Shown here piece by piece: positions 42,595 to 54,150 of a stretch of DNA of 64,000 nt; the first letter of the stretch is position 1; each line of letters begins with the position of its first letter. The notes beneath the pieces are model-generated. The model was not told the origin of the DNA. It was given only the letters and a program-made list of their open reading frames with translations, and did not search any database. The DNA comes from Terebella lapidaria. Lineage: Eukaryota > Annelida > Polychaeta > Terebellida > Terebellidae. Made by a program: the position numbers and the translations under genes. The stretch is from assembly GCA_949152475.1 (NCBI GenBank), contig OX424559.1, positions 20,367,809-20,431,808 on the forward strand. The letters run 5' to 3'.

Positions 42595-45500
42595 TTACAT
42601 CGTTTGGACTGCATTCCCGCTGTTTTCCACTCGTCCCTCGTCATCACTGGGGGTCCGGACTGGGGTCACATCGTCCGGATTGGGTATCCAGGCGTCGGTT
42701 TCAGGGGTAAACCAGCACCTTTTTATATTGTCAATGTGGACATCTTTAATCTTGCCACCGGGTCGATCTTGTATGGACACCATCCATCCGAGATGAGACT
42801 TCACAACGAGATAAGGTCCCGTCCATCCTAGTCCTAGTTTTGGTCTAGCCTTTGGAGGGTACCAATACATCACCCAGGTGCCCACCGGAAAATGTCGAGC
42901 GGCTGATTTTACGTCATGATGGCGCTTTTGTCGCACCGTAGCCGTCTTCAGGCACTCTCGGGCAGTCTCGTGAGCTTGTATGGTGGCTCCCTTCACCCAT
43001 TCGACGTATTCGGACGCACACTCGGGGACTGGTCCTCCCAAATCGTCCGGTTTCGTCCGGTACCTCAGGTCCAATGGGGTGGTTGCCTCCCGTCCCATCA
43101 TCATTCGAAATGGTGTACACCCGGTGCTTTCGTGTACTGATGTTCTATAAGTCGCCATCACGTAGGGCAGATGGTCGTCCCAGTCGTCATGGTTCTCGTC
43201 CACGACCACGGCCAGAAGGTTCAGCAGGGTCCGGTTGAATCACTCGACCATCCCGTCTGATTTGGCGTGATAAGGGGTCGTCCGAGTCTTCTCCCCTCCT
43301 AGGATCTTGATCATCTCAAGGAAAAGCTTACTCTCGAACTCTCGTCCCTGGTCGGTGTGTATCTTGGCTGGCATTCCCAAGCGGCATACGAACTCAGTCA
43401 CAAAGACGTCCGCCACCGTCTGAGCCTCATGGTTGGGTAGAGCGTAGGCCTCAGTCCACTTGGTGAAATAATCACCCACGACCAGTATATACCGGTTCCC
43501 AGAATTGGTGATCGTTCCAGGCTCCAAAATGTCCATGGCCACCCTTTCTAGCCGATCGCCTACCGGTAGATTTCCCATGGGGTGGTACTTGGGCCCCGGT
43601 CGCGGCTTTCTCCCACTACACTTCAGGCACTCCCGGCACCAACGCTCCACGTCCTTCGTCATACCCGGCCAGTACATTCTCGCTTTTAGTCGGTGGACTG
43701 TTTTGGTGACTCCCTGGTGGCTCATCAGCTTGCCGGTGTGGACCTCCTTCATGACGGCGCGTCTCAGGACCTGTGGAACGACCAGTTGATGGATTGGTGC
43801 GTTCTGGCAAGCCGCTTGGTACCGCCGGTACAGAAGCCCATCACGTAGCTCCAGCTGGTCCCACTGTTGCCACAGAGTCTTCATTTGCTGACTTTTTGTT
43901 CTGACTTCGGGCCATGCAGGTCTCTCAGTGAAAATATTCTTCCACCCGAGGATGCCTCCAATTTCAGGGTCGGCTCGTTGAAGGGTCACTAGGTCCTCCT
44001 GGGAATAACCATTCAGGACCTGGGCCTCCTGGGCTCCCTCCATCGGATTCCGGCGTCCTCTCGTAGCCATAGCCCGCGTGACAGCTAGCATTTGTTTGTC
44101 TGGATCTCGGATCACAGGGTTGGGGCATGGGTCCAGGAAGGGCTCCCCTCGGCAGCGCATCCACACGTCGGCCATCGCGCCGATCGCTGCTCCGGCCACA
44201 ACCTCCGGTCCCAAACCATGCGGTGCGAGGAGCATCATCAGGAGAAACCAAACCCAGGCAGAGGGGCGGAGCTGATGCAGGGTTCTGCAGACGCTCCTGG
44301 CTCCTTCCTCCGTCTGTGGGGGGCTCCGGTCAGGCAGGCATTCCTCGGTCGGCTGGGTAGTCGTCCTCGGGTCCTCCTGGCAGCGCACCTCCCAGATCCG
44401 GAATATCCCGACTCCATCTCCGCAATAGTAGTCCTCCGTCCAGGGCTCCACAGGGACCTCCCGCAAGATGTTAACTTGAGGTCCTCCGGGGCTCCATCCT
44501 TCTCCGCTGATCGGTGGAAGCAGATCCTCGTCAGAGAGGTCCTCCAGGGGTAGGGGACACTCCTCCTGAGTCGGACAGGCCTCCTCTTCTCCTTCGGGTC
44601 TTGTGGTGTGGCGAGGGGCGGGACAATCCGGTCTCCGGCACTGTCGGCATCTGGACATCCCGTCTGCATTCCCGTGTTGTACTCCCGGTCGGACCTCACA
44701 CCTGAAGGCGTAGCTGGCGATGCGAGCTGCCCATCTAGCGATCATTCCTTCCACATCCCGAAAGTTCAGTAGCCACTTGAGAGAGGCGTGGTCGGTTCGT
44801 AGTAAGAACTCTCTCCCCCACAAGAAATGTCTGAAATGGTGTATCATACTGACGACGGCCAGGAGCTCCCGCTTGGTGGTGCAGTAATTCCGCTGGGTGT
44901 CCCTCAGGGTTCTGGAAGCATAGGCGATCACCCGCTCTCGTCCGTCCTGCACTTGGGATAAGACGCCTCCCACTCCGTAGCCGCTAGCATCAGTATCTAA
45001 AATAAATTCTTGGTCCATGTCAGGGTACACCAGCAGGGGGTGCTCGGTCAGGGGTTGACGCAGCGCCTCGAACGCCTGCTGATGAGCCTCGCTCCAATGG
45101 TAGTTGACTTCCTTCTTTAACAGGTGGTTGAGGGGTCCCGCTCGGGTGGCAAAGTCAGGGATGAATCTGCGGTAGTACCCCACGAACCCAAGGAAGCTCC
45201 TTAGTTCTGTCAAGGTGGTCGGAGGAACCATTTTTGTTACAGCTTCGACCTTGGCAGGGTCGCACTGGATGCCTCGGTCGGACACGACATGGCCCAGGAA
45301 GTTGACCTGTTGTCGAAACAGCTCACACTTGGCGGGTTTCAGCTTCAGCCCGGCAGCCTGCAGTCTCCGGAACACGTCCTCGAGGTTGTCCACGGCTTCT
45401 TGGAAAGTCTTTCCAAGACAGACGACATCGTCCAAATAAATTAGACAACGCTTCCATTGGAGTCCCCTCAGTGCCAGCTCCATTAGACGTTCAAAAGTAG

Positions 45501-47667
45501 CCGGGGCCGTCGCCAATCCAAACGGCATCACTTTAAATTGATAGAGTCCACTACGGGTAGTGAACGCCGTCTTCTCCTTGTCCCTGTCGTCCATCTCGAC
45601 CTGCCAGTAACCACTAGCCAAGTCTAGCGTCGAAAAATATCGTCCTCCTGACAAGGTATCAAAATTCTCGTCGACTCGAGGCAGGGGGTACGCATCCTTC
45701 CGGGTGACATCATTTAGACGGCGGTAGTCGATGCAAAATCTCAGTGCACCATCCTTCTTTTTCACTAGCACGATGGGAGACGACCATGGACTGTCGCTTG
45801 GCTACACAACGTCAGCTTTCAACATTTTGTCGACCTCGTCCTCGATCAGCTCTTGTTGGTAGTACGGGGCTCTCCTCAGAGGCTGCTTGATCGGGGGGTG
45901 ATCTCCCGTGTCGATGACGTGTTTCGCCAGGGACGTCCGGCCCAACCTCCCATCTGGTCCCATAAAGACCTGTTGGTGGCGTCGAAGGAGATCGCTGACG
46001 ACCTCCACCTCCTTTTCCGTCAAGTTCGGATGCATTCCCTCCAGGAGCGGTTCTAAATGCTCCGGGCATCCTGGTGTCTTCGTCGACGATTCTGCGTGCA
46101 TGACGTGCACTCTGGTTTCGGGCTGCTCAGGCGTCCGGTTCCGCCACTTGGTGGAGTTTGGTGTAAGGGGCTCATGCTCCCTCCCGCTCTCCTCCCGGTA
46201 CCACTGTTCCCTTTTAGGTTCATTCTGGGTTGTTTTCCCTCCATCGGGACGAAATCCTAGGTCGATCACGGCCTCTATTCCGTGAAGCTCGGCTAGGATG
46301 GTCCCCATCAGCACAGTGCAAGCTCCAGCGCCGGCGTTCAGAAGTACCACTGGTACCAGGCGTCCTCGGGGTCGTACCAGGGCTCGTCCCACTACGAGGG
46401 GGTCGTCCTCCAACGGCTCTCTTGCGGACTGCACGAGGCCGGCCTTCGGAACTCCTCCCACACTTCCTGTCAGCTTGAGGTCCACCATCATCTCTGAAAA
46501 GGGTGGCAAGACGACCGTCTCCTCCGTCACCAGTGTGTAAACGGCGCCCTCGTGGCCCGAGCTCATCACTACGGTAGTGTCGCCCACCTGCCACTCGCCC
46601 TTACGCAGATCCAGCTGTCCCCCAATCTGTTGAAGTACATCAAGCCCCAACACTCCCGGGATCCCTAGTTTGGCTACCAGTACGTCTGCCGACACGAGTC
46701 GTGTGCCCAGTAGAAGTTGAACTGTCATCTCTCCTTGAACCTGTAAGTAGTCTCCGGTTGCTGCCCGTAACCTTATTCTCGTCTGCCTTATCATTGCTTT
46801 ATGTTCGTCATCCATTTGGTCGAAGAGACACTCGTCCAGAACGGTGGAAGAGGCACCCGTGTCCACCAACATACGAGTCGCCTTCCCCATAACGTGGCAC
46901 GCCGCATACCACGCCAATGTGCCTCGGGCACCGGCTGACAGCGACACCACCTGGCCATTTCTGTCAATCTTAAGAGAGCTGCCACTCTCCTCAGGGACGC
47001 CGCCCTGGATAAGTACTGAGTCGTCCACCCACAGTGATGCACCACCCTGGTCCTCTCTGTCAGTCTTAAGGGAATCACTCCCCTCGGAACCGCCGCTCCG
47101 GATAAGTAATGAGTCGTCCACCAGCAATAGCTGCTGCGCTGGCCCCTTGGTCATTCCGCTCCACCGGCCCTCCGTCTCCTCTTTCACGGCCGCTTGTGGT
47201 TCAGTTGCATAGGGGGGTCCCTGCTGTTTCGCAGCCTCCAGCCTCAAGGTTGTAACCTGTTGGTTCTCCTTGCTGCTAGCAGAAACCTCGTTGATGTCTC
47301 CGTGGGTCCCCAGACGCTCCACGGCTCCATCGGTCTGCATTTCGTCGACGTCTCCGCGGGTCATTAGACGCTCCACGGCTCCATCGGTTTGCATTTCGTT
47401 GACGTCTCCGCGGGGCATTAGACGCTCCACGGCTCCATCGGTCTGCTGTACATTGGCACTCCCGTCTGTGTTGACAGGCTTGCCCTCCATATAGTCGAGA
47501 ATTCGATCCTCGAGCTCCTCCTGCGCCCATCCAGTTACTTCGGATGCACACCGGAAAAACCTATTAAAAATCTGTGAAACTAAAAATTTCCCCCTGGCAA
47601 TGTGTTCTTCACGTCTTCGTCGAGCTTCTCGCCTGTGAAGCCGTGCACACACCTGCCAATGGCCCAT
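42595..47667 (-). pseudogene. pol of element A: PR-RT-RNase H-IN, two stop codons
   Basis: A single 1,691-codon frame from ATG 47,667 to the stop at 42,595, broken by TAG at 45,802-45,804 and TGA at 43,240-43,242. Order: N-terminal segment with three QTDGAVERL units, aspartic protease (VDTGASSTV, later VLGLDVL), RT (FCIDYRRLNDV, PFGLATAPATF, catalytic YLDD), RNase H (ILDTDAS, CTTKRELLAVV, RTDHASLKW), linker, and integrase with an HHCC zinc domain (CRECLKC), the catalytic Asp residues in VAMDILEP and KIHTDQG, Glu in GMVE directly before the TGA, and a GPY/F module (GWTGPYLVV). No chromodomain. The TGA is a CGA-to-TGA change at the expected Arg, a CpG-type transition. Pol starts 24 bases after the gag stop in another frame. 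Confidence 0.9.
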
Positions 47668-47690
47668 ACGGTTGGGGGCTGGTATGAGCC

Positions 47691-48143
47691 CTACTGGTTT
47701 TCCGACTCCTCGTCTGTCAAACTGTTCCGCTCACCAATCTCCTCGATTAGTCGACTCAAGCGCTCCTCCTTGGTCCGAGGTGGCGGCCGATCTGGACACT
47801 GGTACTTCCGATGACCCGGCTTCCCACAGTACCAACAGTCATCTGGTCCCAGCCTAGCGCTTGGTCCCTTGTTCTCAGCAGTGGCGGCCCTCGGCTTGAT
47901 GGATAGCACCTGCTCACACAGCTCGATTAGTCGATCCAGCTTCCTGTCTTGGCTCTCAAAGAGCCCCTTGAAGTAGGGAAGTCTGGGTAGACCCGCTACG
48001 TTCGGCTGGTTGCTCTGCTGCCCACTGGTGGTAATCTCGCCTCCCTGCTGGTTCTTTAATAGCTGTAGGACCCGTCCTAGAGCTGGCCGGAGTCCTCCGA
48101 CTCTATGGACATCACCGGCTTCCCAGGCTTGGGTTTGACACAT
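47691..48143 (-). pseudogene. gag of element A, nucleocapsid part
   Basis: Third gag segment, with the CCHC knuckle CWYCGKPGHRKYQC and the end LTDEESENQ-stop. It is out of frame with the capsid part by an indel near 48,080-48,100, where the capsid frame stops at SGQL. Confidence 0.85.
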
Positions 48144-49390
48144 TCGTACTGGGTCACGAACGCTATGGCCTCCTCCATGGTCTTCATCTTCCTCATGAGC
48201 GCCATCACCTTCATGTCCCCATCTGGATGGCCCTTCCAGAAGTGGTCTAAGGCGATAGCCTCCTGAGCTGCGGAGTTCAGATCCGGATAACCACGGCCGG
48301 CCAGTCGCTGCAACTCATAGCCGTACTGCTGGGGTGTCTCTGCCTTCCTGCGGGTTCTCTGTCCCAAGGTCGCCTTGTAGGACTCCTCCTGACAGTCAGG
48401 GTCGAATCGTAGGGTCAGCTTGTTGGTCAGAACGTCGATGTCCCTCCGGTCTGCAGGACTCAGGCTGGTCAGCATTCGTCGCGCCTCTCCTGTCAAGCTC
48501 CCGGCTAAGTAGACGCCCTGTTCCCGCTTGCTCCATCCGTTGACCTCTGCGATGACGTCAAAGTGGGCCCGGTACACCGGCCACTCTATGGAAGTCCCAT
48601 CGAACTTGTCAGGGGTCAGCATCTTCCGGTTCCTTCTGCCGTTCTGATTCCAGGCTGTGCTGTCCTCGGACGACGAGTCCTCCTGCCTCCGTCTCGGCCT
48701 AGGGCTTCGTCGGTGCAGCGGCGGTCCCCGCCTCGGTGGTCTCCTCCCCCGTCCTGGGTAACCATGGCTGCTGTCGGTCCCTCCATCAGATGAAGGCCCC
48801 TCATCGCCCGATGATGAGAAAGGGTGCTGTCTCCGGCCTCCCTGGGTGACTGAAATAGAAGCTGGATTTCTCCAGGAGGCTGGCTGTCTCGGTTGTCGAC
48901 TGGGTGAAGACCTCTCTCTTCCGCGAACGCTGTCTTCCGCGAACCCTCCGCGAACACTGTCTTCCGCGAACCTTCCGCGAACGGACTCCTCCGCCAACAG
49001 CTCCCGAAGAAGTTCTTCCGCGAACAGGCCTCCTCCGCGAACGCCGTCTTCCGCGAGTCTTCCGCGAACGGGCTCGTCCGCCAAGATGTCTCGGAGACGT
49101 CCCTCCACAAAAGATGTACGTCCGCGAACGCCATCTTCCGCGAGTCCTCCGCGAACCGGCTCATCCGCGAATGGTCTTCCCCGTCTATTCTGAAAAACTG
49201 GAAAGGAAGATTGGTCGCCTGGATCACTCCTTTCGTCGAGCCGCCGTCTGGGTGAAGACTCCTCTCTTCCGCGAACACTCTCTTCCGCGAGTCGTCCTCG
49301 TCCGCGAACGTGGTCGTCCGCGAAGGGCCCTCCCCGGTCACAAGCGTGCTCGTCACCAAAGACTCCCCCCTCGCCCACGAGCCCGTTCAT
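48077..49390 (-). pseudogene. gag of element A, repeats and capsid part
   Basis: The first half is made of units such as RLAEDGVRG and RFAEDSVRGG coded by the TTCGCGGAAGAC motif, that is, the 15 bp array motif in coding form. From about residue 262 comes a gypsy-type capsid: LTPDKFDGTSIEWPVYRAHF, GWSKREQGVYLAGSLTGEAR, LRFDPDCQEE and ETPQQYGYELQRLAGRGYPD. It is separated from the N-terminal part by a frameshift near 49,360-49,390. Confidence 0.85.
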
Positions 49391-50228
49391 CCACGAAGGA
49401 TCCCCGGCTGCAAGCGTCCCTGTCGCCGAAGAATGCCTCTCGTCCGCGAATGTTCTCTTCCGCGAAAAGTCCTCTCCCTCTCGAGCTGCTCTCTTGGGTC
49501 GGAGCCCAAGTAACCCGTCCTCCAGTCACTCCCGTTTGTCGACTCGTCACACCAGACCGCTGCCCTGTTGCACCAGACTGCTGCTGGGACTGGTCCCAAA
49601 GCCGTCTCAATGCTGCATTCTCTGGAGGTGCCACACTTGGACTCTGCTCCGGTAGCTGTAGCCGATCCCTCCTCGCCCAGATTTCGCCGTCCTCCCCGTC
49701 CAGATTGACGTACTCCGGTCCCAGCACTCGTCGGAACTCGGGGCCCCTCCTAACGCTCTCAAGGTAGGTTGACCTCTCCCTGTCTCGATCGTGCTGCCAC
49801 CCAGAGTCGTGTCTGAAAAGAAAACGGTTGTCGGGTGTCTGGCTCCGGGGTCTCTGTTGACTCGTCGACTGGCCCATGGAAGGTCTCGACCTCCCTGGTT
49901 GCTCCTCACTCGTTGAAACGTCCCGTCTACCCCTGGCTGTGAAGCTGCTCTTCCGCGAACGGTCGTCTTCCGCGAACATTGTCTTCCGCGAACGGTCGTC
50001 GGCCTCTTCCGCCAAGGTCGTCTTCCACGAACGGTTGTCGTCCGCGAACGTCTTCCGCGAACGGTCGTCTTCCGCGAACGTCTTCCGCGAACGGTCGTTT
50101 CCCTCTTCCGGAAAGGTCGGCTTCCGCGAACCGCTGTCTTCCTCGTCCGCAAGTGAGGCCGTCCGCGAAGAGTCTTCCTCTTCACCCCCTGTCTTCCCTG
50201 GGGCAGTTTCGTCGTTTTCGCTGGACAT
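49353..50228 (-). pseudogene. gag of element A, N-terminal part
   Basis: The start is chosen at the ATG at 50,226-50,228 (MSSENDETAPGK), 40 bases after the primer site; upstream codons would run into the LTR. Residues 20-100 are repeats of DDRSRKTFAE type, coded by CGTTCGCGGAAGACG, the array motif again. The function of this low-complexity, highly charged part is unknown. Confidence 0.75.
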
Positions 50229-50268
50229 GAGTGATGCTGAGGTTCGTTCCCTGGCAGTAGACCCTCGG

Positions 50269-50288
50269 GGATCCTGGTCACGGCACCA
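50269..50288 (-). promoter_or_regulatory. Primer binding site of element A (tRNA-His-like)
   Basis: Minus strand TGGTGCCGTGACCAGGATCC, three bases after the 5' LTR end CGTCACA. It is complementary to the 3' end expected of tRNA-His (…GGTCACGGCA plus CCA). Identity of the tRNA is from memory of the family. Confidence 0.8.
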
Positions 50289-50291
50289 AGT

Positions 50292-51171
50292 TGTGACGTT
50301 TGGTAATGACTTGTTTTCGGTGTGGCCCAAAAAACCTGGTTTCTCTGATCGTATAGACTTTATGTAACTCCCGCTCGTTGTGATTCGAGAGCCGTCACTA
50401 AATTGGTGTTCCCCAACGCTGGTGTATCATCACTCCATAGCTTACCGGCTTCACTTAGGCAAGAAGCAACTCAGATGTAAATAAATTGAAGATTTATATA
50501 CATCAAATCAACTTACAATTGTATGGCTGGTCACCCACGTGACGTACAAATATGAAGTTCAGACATGGAGCACTGTATGATCACATTTCAAAAATAAATA
50601 GTGCACGAGGGCACAACTAAAAAGAGTTCTTAGCCGGCGGCGTCTCTCTGTCCCTTCCCGTTGAAGTTTCCCGTCCCGTTTAGTCGAATGGTTTCTCCAG
50701 GTAGTCGGTCTAATCCCGGTTGACTCTAAGGCCCTGAAGAAGGAGTCGTCCGCACGGAGTTCGTCGAGTCCCTTGGCTGTGGCGGTGACGATCTCCCCAC
50801 GGTCGATGTCGCTGTTGCAGTGCTCTCAGAGCGGCCGTCCGCTCTCCCTTATATAGCCAGGGTGGCTGCGCGCGCATCTTCGTCCGCGAACGTATCTTCC
50901 GCACTCTTCTCCACGTGGTGAAGACTGCGTCCGCGAACGGTTCTTCCGCGAAGGCTCCTCTTCCGCGAACGGTGCTTCCGCGACTGATGCTTCCGCTGAC
51001 GATGCTTCCGCAATCGTGCTTCCGCGAACGGTTCTTCCGCGAACGATGCTTCCGCAATCGTGCTTCCGCGAACGGTTCTTCCGCGAACGGTGTCTTCGCA
51101 ATTGGACTTTGTAGATCACGTGACCGTTCCTAACGAACGTTTCAGCGCGGCAGTTGCATGGTTTTGTTACA
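50292..51171 (-). repeat. 5' LTR of element A (880 bp)
   Basis: TATA box at 50,849-50,856 on the minus strand, array at 50,881-51,100 upstream of it. The R/U5 region includes GAGCGGACGGCCGCTC, an inverted repeat just downstream of TATA. Confidence 0.9.
50881..51100. repeat. 15 bp CpG-rich array in U3, 5' LTR
   Basis: Same array as in the 3' LTR, one unit shorter. Being in the 5' LTR, it is the copy that would face the element promoter. Confidence 0.9.
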
Positions 51172-51175
51172 CCTG

Positions 51176-53191
51176 TAACAATCTTTGCTGTTTGCACTTT
51201 CCCGAATTTGTCAACCTCAGCCGACCCTCCCAACAAGCTGAAGCGCTCGCTGCCCAGGAGCCTCTCAGGAGACGCCACTCAGGACCAGATCGTGGTAGGC
51301 CATACGCATGCCTTGAGTTTGCATTGATTATGCTTGAAATGATAATTGAATTTTAGTTGACAGTTTCCATGTGCACTCAGCTGAAATTTTGTGTCATTCA
51401 TATCTTGTTTAGCCTATTAACCAATTTGCAAAAAGTGAGCCAAATTAATTTTATGTACGCATAATGAATTTATTCCATGGAATGAGAACTTATGGGATCC
51501 TTGAGTCTATTTGGTTACATCCTCTGCTGTTTACAATTTCCAGAACTTGTCAACCTCGGATGACCCTCCCTACAAGCGATCAAGACATGCGTCCACTTCA
51601 GCTGACCTGCCCAGCACAGTACCAGCACACGCTACTCTGGACAGAAATGTGGTGGGCAATTTACCTTGATTTACACTAGCATGACCAAATGTGAAATAAT
51701 TTAATTGTTTAAGACAGTGTGTGTTTGACCAAGACCAGCTTAGAGGAATTGAAAAATGTGACCGGATACTGAACTAAATTCATATGTATATTCTGATTTT
51801 TCTGACTCGTTTACACCCTTTATTGCCTTGGTTTCAGTCAAATTATTTCAAGCGAACTATTTAACTGAATACTACATGTCTATGATGCAAACGGCAATAG
51901 ATTTTCATAAACATGGCTTCCGAAACGCTACATGGTTCTTTAAAAACACAAAATTTCGATTTAAAGCCTAAAAAAATTAATTTTCTGTTTCTCGTCCTCC
52001 TATTTTTTCAAAACTTGGTATAGAGGGACTTTTTATTTTTTTATTTTTCATTTTTTATTTTGCCAAAAATGCCGACTTCAGCTCAAAAGAAAATTGGGTA
52101 GGGAGGCACTTTTTATTAGGGCATTTCGGCACAAAATGCCCTGATGGTTTTGTCAGAATTTTTTTTTTCACTTTTCTTTTTTCACTTTTTGGTTTCCGGA
52201 CGATAACTCGAGAACGCCTTGACGCATTTTCGAGAAATTTTCACCAGTTATCACATATATTACATAGATGAACCCTGTTGTTTTGGAGCCGGCTCCGAGG
52301 TCCGGTTAGTCCGTGAGGATGAATTTTGTGTCAAATGGTTTCTGGATGATAACTCGAAAAGTACTTGTGCTACCATTCTGAAACTTGACATGTACGTTGA
52401 TATAGTGTCTCAGAGGAACTTTATCGATTATGAAGTCAATCCCACAAACGACATTTGACCCAGGGGCCGAAAACAATTTTGGTGGGTCATCCTTGAGGCT
52501 GATTGCATATCTCAGAAACGGTGCATCGTAGAGCGAAACGGACATTATTTTCGGACTCGTCACCCTAGACAAACATGTCTAAGGGGTATTATGGATGAAC
52601 TTTGACCTTGACCCGAAATTTTTTTGCCGAGTCGGCAATTTTCGTTTTCGTCGATATCTCGAAAACGGTGTGTCGTACAGCGAAACGGACGTTATTTTCA
52701 GACTCGTCACCCTAGACAAACATGTCTAATGGGTATTATGGATGAACTTTGACCTTGACCCGAAATTTTTTTGCCAAGTCGGCATTTTTCGTTTTTGTCG
52801 ATATCTCGGAAACGGTGCGTCGTAGAGCGAAACGGACGTTATTTTCGGACTCGTCATGCTAGACAAACATGTCTTAGAGGTATTATGGATGAACTTTATC
52901 GGTTGGCCAAGTCTATCATAACTAACATTCATGCACGCCGAAATTATTTTTGGCGCGCTGAAATAAATAATTTTGGCGCGCTGAAATTATATCCAATTAA
53001 ACTTTTATCGTTTCAGCGCACCTAAATAACATTTTAACATGGCCAATGATACAACACGTTTTTGTGCGCGCCTGAATCAAGCTGAGCCCACTGAAATACC
53101 ATCCAATCAGGGTAAACTCCTTTGCAGCGTGCCGAAATTCCACCCAGTCATTATCTTAAGATCAGGTTTAACTATTATGGCTCCAGTTATA
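51176..53191. repeat. Right-arm mirror of 16.3-19.13 kb
   Basis: Contains the inverse copies of the two exon-like segments (about 51,209-51,297 and 51,541-51,648, now on the plus strand), one copy of the ~420 bp repeat (52,120-52,545), ~147 bp repeats (to 52,910) and the GCGCGC block (52,920-53,150). No new gene. Confidence 0.85.
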
Positions 53192-53195
53192 GCTG
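53192..53195. repeat. Target-site duplication of element B (left)
   Basis: GCTG, repeated at 62,647-62,650. The empty site TTATAGCTGTCACT is preserved inverted at about 16,284-16,297. Confidence 0.9.
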
Positions 53196-54150
53196 TGTAG
53201 CATTTTTAGTCCAGTCTCACGGTTCACATTCATACAAATGTCCTCTCGTTGTGTTTGCGCTACAAATCCCGATTGGCGGAAATAAACAACTCTTCAAGTT
53301 AATAAACGGCGAATTTATATTAACCTTGAATTCGTCAATCGATTTACAGAGCTAGAGCAAATCATGTTTAACGTCAACATTGTGTTCATTGGCTTACGTG
53401 ATGGGTACTGTGATTTTAATCCTATAAACTTAATATCCAGTTCAGAGTACTCTGAATGTTATCCAAAGCCTGTCAAAGTCTCCGTTTGGAGCAGTAATAA
53501 TCCGGTTTACCGAGTCCCGCTCAAAATCCCCGGTTTGAACGGTAAGTGCCCAGGAAATCAAGTTGAATTGTGGAGGCCATCAGGGCTTGGGTTGTAAGGC
53601 TCTTCCCTGTGGAAGAGACCAGTCGGTTTACAGTTTGGTGCTGAGCACAGGAAGGTAAACGTGTGTCAGACTTCAAAGTTCCCAACACCGGTTTGTAGAT
53701 ATTCCCGTCCCGCTGTCACCGGTTTGCCATGCTCCTAAAGCCCGTGGAGACTGGCTCTCATGACAGGGTCCCGCCAAAAACAGTCCTGCCTAGTCCTGGA
53801 GAATAGGTGTGTATCCCTGACTGTCTCTGGAAGAACTGAATGTACTGCTAAGTATCTCCGGGACCCCAGTGGGTACAGCGTCCCCTGTTGGCAGTTATAG
53901 TAACCAAAGTTGTTCAGTCCACCGGCCGGTTGACACCGGCAGACGCCCGGTTGACAGTCTCCATAGTTACTGACGTTGTTTACAAAACAAGTCCCTCAAC
54001 ATGTAATCCTGTAGGTATTGAGTATATCCCCCTGGCTATATCCAGGAGCTGTTATCCCTTATTGTATCCAGAATGTCTGCAGCACCTTCAACCCGTCAAC
54101 CCAGGAATGAACCCATAAACTATAAAGTCGATAAAACTGATAATCTTACA
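53196..54150 (-). repeat. 3' LTR of element B (955 bp)
   Basis: Minus strand from TGTAAGATTATC to AAAAATGCTACA. It contains ACCGGCCGGTTGACACCGG and CGCCCGGTTGACAG (53,921-53,956), a motif that recurs in gag of the same element. Confidence 0.9.

Larger units (their letters stand above)
40243..51171 (-). mobile_element. Ty3/gypsy element A, full length with three-ORF layout
   Basis: A 10,929 bp LTR retrotransposon on the minus strand: 5' LTR 50,292-51,171, primer site, gag, pol, 15 bp array, ORF3, polypurine tract, 3' LTR 40,243-41,137. It begins TGTAACAAAA and ends CGTCACA on its own strand. The LTRs differ by about four substitutions and one 15 bp indel, so insertion is recent. It sits in the intron downstream of the right-arm recombinase exon. 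Coding regions are damaged: gag by frameshifts, pol by two stop codons, ORF3 by one. Confidence 0.95.

Noticed and set aside
48846-49767. Plus-strand frames rich in PRT/SAN repeats within element A
   Set aside because: Antisense shadows of the 15 bp motif in gag, whose unit length keeps several frames open.
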